Virus record (IMG/VR): IMGVR_UViG_3300025274_000088
Span: 1 to 20,703 of that record
Source: a virus
DNA: 20,703 bases
Reading direction: 5' to 3' (one strand)
This document shows positions 1-7,520 of this stretch, one piece after another. Within the stretch, counting starts at the first letter, position 1, and each line of letters starts with the position of its first letter. The position numbers were made by a program, and so were the translations under genes. The notes below the pieces were generated by a model, which saw nothing but the letters and a program-made list of their open reading frames with translations, had not been told where the DNA came from and did no database searches.

Positions 1-50
1 GGCCTATAATGCTCCTGCGGCCCATACGTCCATTCAATCATAAACCTCAT
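1..50 (-). CDS. Start of an unidentified gene, cut by the window edge
   Basis: An ATG at 48-50 overlaps the TGA stop (47-49) of the upstream 161-residue gene in the ATGA arrangement. The frame stays open to the left edge for 16 complete codons, beginning MRFMIEWTYGP. A second in-frame ATG lies at 39-41. The overlap suggests translational coupling and that the late head operon continues leftward. Too little is visible to name a function. Confidence 0.5.
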   Translation of the reverse strand, partial: MRFMIEWTYGPQEHYR

Positions 51-532
51 GGGTCCACCGTTTCAGGCAATTCGTCTTCTTCTTCTTCCTCGTTCATCTC
101 CGGTGGAGTCCACCCGGTGGCCATAAATTTCCACTCTTCCAGCAGGTAAGCATCCACTCCTGACGTGTCTCCTGCCTTCCTACGCCATGCTTTGATTCTG
201 GCCTGCTCCCTCTCAGTGGCTGGGGTGAGGCGCCACTGGTGAACGTCGTTGTAACTGGTCATTGTCAGAATATCCCCATCTGTTGACCATTCAGCCCCAT
301 GAATCATTTTAACTGAAGCCTCATCCTCCTCATATCCCAGGTGCTTGCACAGCAGATAAGGCACGACGCCGGTGATTTTCCCATCATGGTCATACAGCGG
401 TTGGACCCTCACGACCACCACCTCAACCAATAGCGCATACGGCTCGCCATCCAAGTCAAGGAATACCCCCTGCTTAAACGGCTTAAGAAGGGGCAGAATC
501 ACATCCCGGGTCAGCTTCTCCACGTCCGTCAC
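47..532 (-). CDS. Hypothetical acidic 161-residue protein, coupled to the giant MuF gene
   Basis: I do not recognise this protein. The start is a GTG at 530-532 sharing bases with the TGA stop of the giant MuF gene (GTGA overlap). It is preceded by AGGAGG on the minus strand with 7 bases before the start codon, so start and coupling are well supported. The N-terminal half has a hydrophobic beta-like stretch (ALLVEVVVVRVQPL), the middle is Arg/Lys-rich, and the tail ends in a run of Glu/Asp (EEEEEDE). No signal peptide or membrane span is seen. Lying directly after a MuF protein with toxin-like domains, it could be an immunity protein or an internal inhibitor; it could equally be a head-completion or other minor structural protein, which is the usual position for those genes. 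Coding call is firm, role open. Confidence 0.8.
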   Translation of the reverse strand: MTDVEKLTRDVILPLLKPFKQGVFLDLDGEPYALLVEVVVVRVQPLYDHDGKITGVVPYLLCKHLGYEEDEASVKMIHGAEWSTDGDILTMTSYNDVHQWRLTPATEREQARIKAWRRKAGDTSGVDAYLLEEWKFMATGWTPPEMNEEEEEDELPETVDP

Positions 533-3500
533 TTAACGACCTCCTCGATTGCACGACCATCTGGCAAAACATCCCACCCAGCGTCTTTATATGCTTTTAT
601 CACCTCTCGGCGCTCTGTGCTTGTCTTCGTTAAAATTACGTCAATGTCATCAATAAGGGACATCGACGTCTTAAAATCAGTTTCGTCATCGTCTCTTTTT
701 CTGGCAATAGTGTCCCAATTACTCGGAGTTGGCTTACGGTTTTTAGTCTGAAAATCATTCCGTGTATCACCCCAAGCGTCGCCTTTATAAATGGCAGCAT
801 CCATTCGCCGAAGGTTTTTGCCCTTAAAGTAGAGCTGCCCCTTTCGCATCCCAGTCTTATGCCGCAGGCGGGTATAAAAGTAAACAGCACCTCCTTTTTG
901 CATATCACCCCCAGGAGACATTCCACTAACTGGAATGCCGATCCTCATTTTTTCATTCGTCGAGGCCATGACACCGTTGTTCTGTAAATACTTACTGATG
1001 GATGCCGCCATGTCACCACCAGTATATAAGCTATGCTGCAAGGTAAATCGGTCAGTGTCAGCATCGTCAAGGTCGAATCGATAAAAGGACCTGTAGCCTG
1101 CGCTTTTGGTGTAGTCAGGGCCCGGGGTGGACCTCTTTCCAAAGAAAGACGATTGAAATTCACCAGTGGGGTTGTAGTCTGGTAAATCTTGCAATTCAGT
1201 GACCCCTGCCGCCTTCATTTTGTCCTTGATCTTCTTTTTCTTTGACCAGTGCTTACGCATTGCAGCAATGCGCTCGCTCTGGCTTGCCCCCCTTGTGTTC
1301 AGGTCTTCAATCATAGAAATATATGACGGCGTAATGTGTTCCTTGGTGCAGTATGCCTGCTTTTTTAAATACATGAGCTCAAAGTCATCCGGGGTGGCAA
1401 CCTTCGTGTCCAGGCCCATTATTTTGATTTTCTCAAGTATTTGATCCATTGTGCCGGCCCCCATGTCACCATTGACTGTCCCCTCAATGATTCCCTGCTG
1501 TGCCCTCCATCCGTCGTTATTTCCGTCATACGGCCTATATCTGATGCGCGTCCCATCGTCAAATGTTATTTCATATTGGACGGTATCAGTATCGTAAAAG
1601 TTATTGTGCATGGAACTCCCACGAGCGCGGTCGTTATTAACGGTGAGGCCTCCATCGCCCCCCGGCGTCCTTTCCGTAAAATGGATTGTCTCACGGCGGA
1701 CGGTAAAGCCAGCCGTCGGCGAGGGGGCTGCTGCTGCGGGCACGCTTCCCGGTGGGGGGTTCTGGCGTAGATAAGGCCCATACATCTTCCCAGAAAGATG
1801 CGGTGCTGGGTCCGTGACCCCCTCGGGGAAGGTTTTAAGGGCTGTTTTGGACAACACCCCTTCATTCACGTCATCCATCACCTTCATATAAGCCTTTGCC
1901 ATTTTAGCCACTTCGGGGTCAGCATGGGTTGCCAGAAGGTTTAAGCTCGGCCTTTCAACATTCATGGCATTAAGCGTTGACTCATTAAAGTCAAAATCAC
2001 CCGACTTGACGTGCATATTAAGGGTTTTAACTGCGGCCTCAATTTTCGGAAAAAACGTATCTTGGGCCATTGGTGTCCCCACCCTCTCACCCCCCACTGG
2101 GGTTGGCAGACCCCCTTCGATGTTTTGCTTGTTAATCCATTCCATGACCTTCTCACCCCCGGAATGCCTGACCTTAAGGTCGAGGTTGGCCCGGTCATGT
2201 CCTACGCCGGCGCTGTCAGTCATATGGTCGGCGTAATAAACTGCCCGGAGGTCTTCAATGTCTTCCCCATCAAGGTCTATGGCCTTCCCCTGCCACCCAT
2301 GCTCCTCAGCTTCTTCGGCTACTTCGCGAAAGGCTTGCGGGAGAACCCCTTCAACGTCCACCGCCGGTGCTGCTTTCTGCCCAAACGTAAAAGTCTCATC
2401 CTTCAGGGCCCGCCGGTAATACCCCTCAAAGTCGGCCCGCAGCGCATTTTTCCGCGCCACGGCCAGATCAATGAATTCCACCCGCTGGGCCCTGGTGCGA
2501 AAGCGGTTTTGAGCATATCCTTCGAGCATGTCCCGGTACTTAGTTTCAGGGATCGCCTCGAATTGCTCGATTGCCTTTAAGGTGACCACCGGGTCATAAA
2601 AATCAAGCTCTATATCCCCATCCCGAAGCGCCTTCATGGCCGTATTGTAAATCGGCTCAGATTCACCGAATGCACTATTCGGGTGATAATCAAAATCGAG
2701 TTTATCGTCACCCAGGAACTTGAATGCCTGCCCCTTGTCAATGCCGACAATGCGGCCATCTGGGAAAGTGATCAGCTGACCGGGGTGCCCGTCATGGTTG
2801 CTGATTAGCCAATCCAGAACATGCTCTTTCTGAATGGTCTCCAGCTGGGATGGGGTTAGCCCAGTGATCGGCTTATTTCTCAGGTTACCATCAGACCCCT
2901 CAATCCACCGCTGAATGCTGCCCCGGCGGCCATCGGACAGCTCCACAAAGCGAGCCTCAGCTGCAACGGGGTCCACGAGTCGTTGCAGCTTATAGGCAAA
3001 CTCGTCCACCATCCCCCTATAAGTCGCTTCCTTTTTCGTTGCGTGGGGAAACGGCTTAAACATCCATTTGTCACCGCTTGGGTCAAGCCAGAATTCCTTA
3101 GAATGGGCCCCCCCGATATTGGCAACTTCTTTGAAGGTGAAGTGGTCGGCTGGATCTATGCCCTCCCATGCCTGGTCCACCTTTTTCCATTCGTCCAAGT
3201 GAGCCGTTGGTGAGGGCGGCGGAGCGGGTGCCTGGACTATAGCCGGGGAGGGCGGCCCCAGCTGGTCCTTGACGGTTTCTGAGGCTTGTTTAGCCTTGGC
3301 GCTCGCCTTCCCGACGAGCTTGCCGTCTTTGTATTTCTGAAGGATTTCGGCGGAATCAACAGGGGTGATCTTCTTCGAGGTGACCAGCTTCTCATATTCG
3401 AGGTGGAACGCCATCGCCTCGGGTGAAACCAGGGCGGCGGCCTCATCCTCGGCGGCCTTAATCGCTTTCGCAACATCAGACGGCCCCCAGGAAGCCTTGT

Positions 3501-5631
3501 CAAAGACCGTTTCGTGTATGCCCCCTGGGCCCAGGGCGAGGTCTTTGGCTTTCTTCTTCGTCTTCTTCAATGCGGCCGCGGTCAGCTTTCCCTCGCTGAT
3601 CGAATTAAGAAGGGCGGTATATTCCTCAATCTTTCCAACATTGGAGCTTGCCTTGCCCACATCAATCGCATCTTTAACTGCCTCGGAGACCCCCACCTTG
3701 TCTAATCCGAAGGCCATTGAATCAAGGTGAACGCCTTCGTCCCCCGCCTTAACGGCTTTTCTAATAAAGCCCTGAACATCAGGATTATTAGGGTCAGAAC
3801 CCTCAATTTTTAAGATGAGCGCGTCAAAGTCGGTTTTTTTGCCGATTGCTTGGATCTGCCAGGAGTAGCCAAGGACTTGATCCTCATAAGGCTTCATCTG
3901 TAGGTCATTAAAGAGATTTGAGTGAAGCATTTCACTCCAAGCCGCCTTTGCTTCAGAGTGCACGTCCTCCAATGACTTAATGCCATCTTGAACCTTGGTG
4001 TAATCTGCGGCTTCCTGGAACTTGAGAATTAGGGGGGTCTGCTTTTCTCCAATGGCTGCTGAAATCCTCTGCTCATATTGCTGCCCCCAGGTTGCCTTTA
4101 TATTTAGGTCGGGGGACAGGGCTTGAGCTTCATCAAGAAGGGGCTTCAGCTTCGGATCAAATTCTATCTCTGCATGGACCCCTTGCCCCCATTCCTCCAC
4201 CTGCTTTTTTGCCGCTGCTGGTATCTTAAGCTCAATGTCTTGGCTGACAATCTTGAACTTTGCACCGTTGATTCCATCGGTAACCAGCTTTTCCTTGACA
4301 CCAAACTCATCAGCTGCTGCCACTGCCTTATACAGTAAAAGGTCTTCATCAAGCAGCTTTTCAAGGGGTTTCAGCGCCTGCTTCGCTTCCCAGATCGCCG
4401 GCGCAAGGCTTGCCTTTTCACCCCCTGGGAGCTTCAAGTCTGAGGCTTTGTGAAACTTAAGGGGGTCAATCTCCGACACCATGCTGAGAGTGCTGTCGAT
4501 CTTCTGCCCGAGCTTGAGCTTCTTTCTCAGCGCCTCAAGGGCGGCCTTGGCGGCCGTATCAGCGGCCAGATCCTTCGCAGCAGCGATTGCCGCCTGTTGC
4601 AGGGCTTCCTGTGCGGCCTTAGTGGTTGCCCGGCTAACGGCGGCCTTAGAGGGTTTAAGGGGAACCCCTGTAAGAGTGGTCTTTGCCAGCCCGGCCCCTT
4701 GCAGCTGGGCCTCGGGGACATCGTCGAACCACTCGGGGCGCCCGGCTATTAAGACGCTGCGACAGAGATGGAACGGACTGAGCCGCGGCGGGCGGCCATA
4801 TTTGGAATTGTCCCACTGCTCCAGGGACATCGCTTTCTGGGTGGAGGCCGATTCACAGATCCTTGTCGAGCGGGAATCCTGGGGGTTGCTGTTCCTAAAA
4901 ACGGCCTCATCGCCAAGGGTTTCCTCGGCCAGGGCCTCATGGGTGCGGTTGATTATGCGGGTCGACTCGATGCGGGCAATGGCCTGGGCCCGCTGTCGGA
5001 TCGAGCGGTGAATGGTCTTCCCGCTCATCGACTTAATGGTAAGCGGCTTTATGCGGCCCCCTTGGATTAGCCTCGACTTCAGGCTATCGACGTTCGGGTC
5101 GTAGTGATCCACGGGAATTCCTTCAACGACCGAGTCGAGCATGGTCTGCCGAAACCACGTCCCGACGTCATCGCCCACCGTGTTCATCACCTGATAACCC
5201 TGCTTGAACCCGACGGTTAGAACGCCCTTTTCGGCGATGGAGATGTTATCGAAGGCGCTTTTAACCAGCTCGGGCGACAGATCGCCGACGTCGAGGTTCA
5301 CTGAGGCCAAGCGGCGCCCGGCTTTGTGCATCAGCGGGACAGTCTTTTCCGACCACGCCTTGCCCGGGCCCACGAGCACGCTGTCGATCTGGGGCTTTAC
5401 AGTGTCACGGTAATAAGCCCCCGCGGCTTCAAGGTTCGCGGGGATGTTTTGTATCTTCCCATCAGCATCAGTGAGCAGCGCCTGAAACAGCTTCTCCTGC
5501 TTCGCCAGCTCGACCTCTGCAGCGCCGAAAATGCCCTGTAGCTCCACGGCAGCAGCCCCCACGACCTCCTTTTCGAGGGTGTCTCGAAGCTGGTGCATTT
5601 CCGCGATCATTGTGGGTATAGTGAGCGGCAT
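529..5631 (-). CDS. Giant multidomain MuF-like head protein with kinase-like and ART-like domains
   Basis: A 1700-residue protein, several times longer than a typical MuF/SPP1 gp7 head morphogenesis protein (roughly 300-500 residues). Residues about 120-300 look MuF-like: helical IARIESTRIINRTHEAL (219-235), then a Cys-containing stretch ending PPRLSPFHLCRSVLI. Residues about 310-790 are Ala/Lys-rich and helical, with no recognised fold. A Pro-rich hinge (792-808) leads to a HipA/PI-kinase-like domain at about 830-1050: WMFKP (Lys859, possible ATP contact), ISNHDGHPGQ (Asp947 loop) and VGIDKGQAF (Asp965, metal-binding type). A segment with GEDIEDLRAVYY and LDLKVR follows, then a second Pro/Ala hinge (1291-1306) and a C-terminal segment containing MASTNEK, GMSPGGDM and GGAVYFYTRL, which resembles ADP-ribosyltransferase-like regions I recall after MuF-kinase modules. 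The gene starts 3 bases after the membrane-protein gene, with only a weak AGAG ribosome site. MuF proteins can enter the host with phage DNA, so a virion-delivered effector is plausible but inferred. Confidence 0.85.
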   Translation of the reverse strand: MPLTIPTMIAEMHQLRDTLEKEVVGAAAVELQGIFGAAEVELAKQEKLFQALLTDADGKIQNIPANLEAAGAYYRDTVKPQIDSVLVGPGKAWSEKTVPLMHKAGRRLASVNLDVGDLSPELVKSAFDNISIAEKGVLTVGFKQGYQVMNTVGDDVGTWFRQTMLDSVVEGIPVDHYDPNVDSLKSRLIQGGRIKPLTIKSMSGKTIHRSIRQRAQAIARIESTRIINRTHEALAEETLGDEAVFRNSNPQDSRSTRICESASTQKAMSLEQWDNSKYGRPPRLSPFHLCRSVLIAGRPEWFDDVPEAQLQGAGLAKTTLTGVPLKPSKAAVSRATTKAAQEALQQAAIAAAKDLAADTAAKAALEALRKKLKLGQKIDSTLSMVSEIDPLKFHKASDLKLPGGEKASLAPAIWEAKQALKPLEKLLDEDLLLYKAVAAADEFGVKEKLVTDGINGAKFKIVSQDIELKIPAAAKKQVEEWGQGVHAEIEFDPKLKPLLDEAQALSPDLNIKATWGQQYEQRISAAIGEKQTPLILKFQEAADYTKVQDGIKSLEDVHSEAKAAWSEMLHSNLFNDLQMKPYEDQVLGYSWQIQAIGKKTDFDALILKIEGSDPNNPDVQGFIRKAVKAGDEGVHLDSMAFGLDKVGVSEAVKDAIDVGKASSNVGKIEEYTALLNSISEGKLTAAALKKTKKKAKDLALGPGGIHETVFDKASWGPSDVAKAIKAAEDEAAALVSPEAMAFHLEYEKLVTSKKITPVDSAEILQKYKDGKLVGKASAKAKQASETVKDQLGPPSPAIVQAPAPPPSPTAHLDEWKKVDQAWEGIDPADHFTFKEVANIGGAHSKEFWLDPSGDKWMFKPFPHATKKEATYRGMVDEFAYKLQRLVDPVAAEARFVELSDGRRGSIQRWIEGSDGNLRNKPITGLTPSQLETIQKEHVLDWLISNHDGHPGQLITFPDGRIVGIDKGQAFKFLGDDKLDFDYHPNSAFGESEPIYNTAMKALRDGDIELDFYDPVVTLKAIEQFEAIPETKYRDMLEGYAQNRFRTRAQRVEFIDLAVARKNALRADFEGYYRRALKDETFTFGQKAAPAVDVEGVLPQAFREVAEEAEEHGWQGKAIDLDGEDIEDLRAVYYADHMTDSAGVGHDRANLDLKVRHSGGEKVMEWINKQNIEGGLPTPVGGERVGTPMAQDTFFPKIEAAVKTLNMHVKSGDFDFNESTLNAMNVERPSLNLLATHADPEVAKMAKAYMKVMDDVNEGVLSKTALKTFPEGVTDPAPHLSGKMYGPYLRQNPPPGSVPAAAAPSPTAGFTVRRETIHFTERTPGGDGGLTVNNDRARGSSMHNNFYDTDTVQYEITFDDGTRIRYRPYDGNNDGWRAQQGIIEGTVNGDMGAGTMDQILEKIKIMGLDTKVATPDDFELMYLKKQAYCTKEHITPSYISMIEDLNTRGASQSERIAAMRKHWSKKKKIKDKMKAAGVTELQDLPDYNPTGEFQSSFFGKRSTPGPDYTKSAGYRSFYRFDLDDADTDRFTLQHSLYTGGDMAASISKYLQNNGVMASTNEKMRIGIPVSGMSPGGDMQKGGAVYFYTRLRHKTGMRKGQLYFKGKNLRRMDAAIYKGDAWGDTRNDFQTKNRKPTPSNWDTIARKRDDDETDFKTSMSLIDDIDVILTKTSTERREVIKAYKDAGWDVLPDGRAIEEVVK

Positions 5632-5634
5632 TTA

Positions 5635-6036
5635 TTAATTCTCTGACGGGTCCCTTGGGACCAGTAATTCATCGGGAATGAGTTGATCCATCCTCTGTTG
5701 TGGGATTTCTATGTGCAGCGAAGGCAGTGCTTCGTTCATCACATCGCGGGTCGAATGAAACAGCCGCCCCCCGTTAAGGCGGCGGTAGACGTAGAAGGTC
5801 GTTTTCCAGACGCCGATTCTGACAATCCTTGCGGGGCTGCCCTCTAATATTACAATTTCATCGACGACGTAGGTGCCGCTGCGCAGTACCATAATCGAGG
5901 TGACGAACGACTTGATCGTCTCCTTAAAAACGATTATCCCGACAAAAAGGCAGACCAGCCACCAAAATTCGCCGAGAATCACCATCACCTCCTCGGCCAG
6001 CGGGGAGGTGATTTTATCGGCTATTTGCTCTTCCAT
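5635..6036 (-). CDS. Small membrane protein with MscS-like beta segment
   Basis: A 133-residue protein with one clear membrane span at about residues 17-37 (VMVILGEFWWLVCLFVGIIVF). It is followed by SGTYVVDEIVILEG and ARIVRIGVWKTTFYV, which resemble the pore-proximal beta domain of MscS mechanosensitive channels, where a 'G D x V x I x G' strand and a 'V x x I x x x x T x' strand are typical. It then reads RLFHST and IPQQRMDQLIPD. Full MscS subunits have three or more spans and about 280 residues, so this is at most a minimal or truncated version. It lies between portal and MuF genes, 31 bases after the portal stop and 3 bases before the MuF start. No clear ribosome site precedes the ATG. It could be a membrane partner of the ejected head proteins, a superinfection factor or a lysis-related protein; the homology is by eye only. 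Confidence 0.75.
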   Translation of the reverse strand: MEEQIADKITSPLAEEVMVILGEFWWLVCLFVGIIVFKETIKSFVTSIMVLRSGTYVVDEIVILEGSPARIVRIGVWKTTFYVYRRLNGGRLFHSTRDVMNEALPSLHIEIPQQRMDQLIPDELLVPRDPSEN

Positions 6037-6067
6037 GTTACAAAGGCGTTAGGGGGGCCGGCTGGAT

Positions 6068-7519
6068 TTACGCAGCTACCACCTGTTCGGCGAGGCCCTC
6101 GGCCTTCTGTTCCTCCGCTTCGTCCGCAGGGCGACCCTGAGCGAAATGGTTAACGACGGCCTTGTTGCCGTCGTTGTCTATCTCGCCGCTTTCCTCCTCA
6201 GCGTCCACGGCAGGCCGCGTGAGTTCAAGCTGTTCCAGGTTGTAATAGTAGGTCTCGAAACTCATTAAACCAGCCTGGACGGCAGCTGTGAGGGCCTGTA
6301 GCTCTTGCGGCGTTGCCTTGACGGCCAGAAGGTCGCGGTTGAGCTCAACCAAGACATCCCCCGACTGACCGGCCCACATTGTCGCGAATTCAAGGGCCGC
6401 GGTGAATGTAGCGTCCACCACTGCGGCCATCGACATGAGGGAAGCGGTCTCACCCGCATGGCGAAGGCGCACAGTCTCGGCGGTTTCGGCGGTCTTTTTC
6501 TGCTCCTCAAGGAGGCGGGAGCCGAACACCGCACAGTCGCTTTTTTTGCCGTCTATGTGCTCTGAGAGCCCCTTGAGGCCCTGCCCAGAGAATTCGAGCA
6601 TATCAGCCTTCGCGTCGGTCTTATCGCTCACCCAGGCCGTGTTAGAGCCAATGCGCAGGCTCGTCCCGACAGGGAACCCAGCCACCCACGGGGTCGGGAT
6701 GCCGACATAGTGAAAGCCGTTTTCAAGGTCGGCGCTATTGCGCCACATCGAGAGGCATAAGTCGGCCACCTCCATGAGCGGCGGCTTGTCGACATCAGGA
6801 GTCATATCCCCGCTGTTTCCAAACCAGAACGGGATTGAGTCGAACGGCTTGCCCCGAGTATCGGGCGTGATCACGTCATGGATTTCCCAATCTCCGTCCT
6901 TGTCATCAGCGGCCCGCCGATACAGGGTATGGGTAAAGACGCCTTCGGCAATCGCAAGAACGCGGTATTGCTCAACCTCGTTCAGAATGAATTCGTCCTC
7001 TAGGTCATCCTCTTCGACCACTTCGCGCAGAACGACGCGGTCGAGAACCTGGGCCCCACCCTGTGAAGTGGTGCGCCACGAAACCACATTTTCCGCGGCC
7101 GTAAGCACGAGGTAGGGCCGCTGCTCCTGCCCGTCTTTCTTTACGCCCATGTCGACGAACAGCCCATAACGGCCCACCTCCAGCAGTTCGTCAAAGGCGT
7201 CAGCAAGGAGGCCCTCAAGCCCGATGCCGGTCAGCGTCACATCTTCAAGCCAATCTTCAATAGCGGCGGGAACCTCGATCTTGGGCGGCTTTCTGAAGAC
7301 AGACCCCCGGTGGCCCTGTATGGACCGAGGCAGGGCGCCGTAAAAGTCCGCCCGCTTGAGATAGGCTTTGTATTCAGTGTCATCCTGCCCGCTCAACATC
7401 GGCAGGTATGTCCCTTTCTGCTCTCGCACAGCATCGAGGCCGATTGCTGCATCGCGGCAGCGTTGCCAGCGTTCGGCCATCGCGGCGTGTTGACTATGCG
7501 GTGTGTCTACCTTCGGCAT
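6068..7519 (-). CDS. Phage portal protein, DUF4055 type
   Basis: A protein of 483 residues. The dodecameric portal forms the DNA gate at the capsid vertex and docks the terminase. The N-terminal region (LPMLSGQDDTEYKAYLKRA, FYGALPRSIQGHRGSVFRKPP) and the overall pattern match my recollection of the DUF4055 family, which substitutes for classical portals in many phages beside terminase and MuF genes. Length fits. The start is placed at the ATG 7517-7519 because AGGAG precedes it on the minus strand by 6 bases and it lies one base after the terminase stop. A longer reading from a TTG at 7562-7564 would overlap terminase and lacks such a site. The C-terminus is acidic and Gln/Glu-rich (DEAEEQKAEG). 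Position directly downstream of TerL and upstream of MuF supports the call. Confidence 0.85.
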   Translation of the reverse strand: MPKVDTPHSQHAAMAERWQRCRDAAIGLDAVREQKGTYLPMLSGQDDTEYKAYLKRADFYGALPRSIQGHRGSVFRKPPKIEVPAAIEDWLEDVTLTGIGLEGLLADAFDELLEVGRYGLFVDMGVKKDGQEQRPYLVLTAAENVVSWRTTSQGGAQVLDRVVLREVVEEDDLEDEFILNEVEQYRVLAIAEGVFTHTLYRRAADDKDGDWEIHDVITPDTRGKPFDSIPFWFGNSGDMTPDVDKPPLMEVADLCLSMWRNSADLENGFHYVGIPTPWVAGFPVGTSLRIGSNTAWVSDKTDAKADMLEFSGQGLKGLSEHIDGKKSDCAVFGSRLLEEQKKTAETAETVRLRHAGETASLMSMAAVVDATFTAALEFATMWAGQSGDVLVELNRDLLAVKATPQELQALTAAVQAGLMSFETYYYNLEQLELTRPAVDAEEESGEIDNDGNKAVVNHFAQGRPADEAEEQKAEGLAEQVVAA

Positions 7520-7520
7520 C

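Noticed and set aside
2011-2580. A 189-codon plus-strand open frame inside the giant MuF gene
   Set aside because: It lies antisense to the kinase-like region, has no ribosome site, and its product looks like a shadow of biased codon use. The same applies to open frames at 4481-5011 and 1441-1770.
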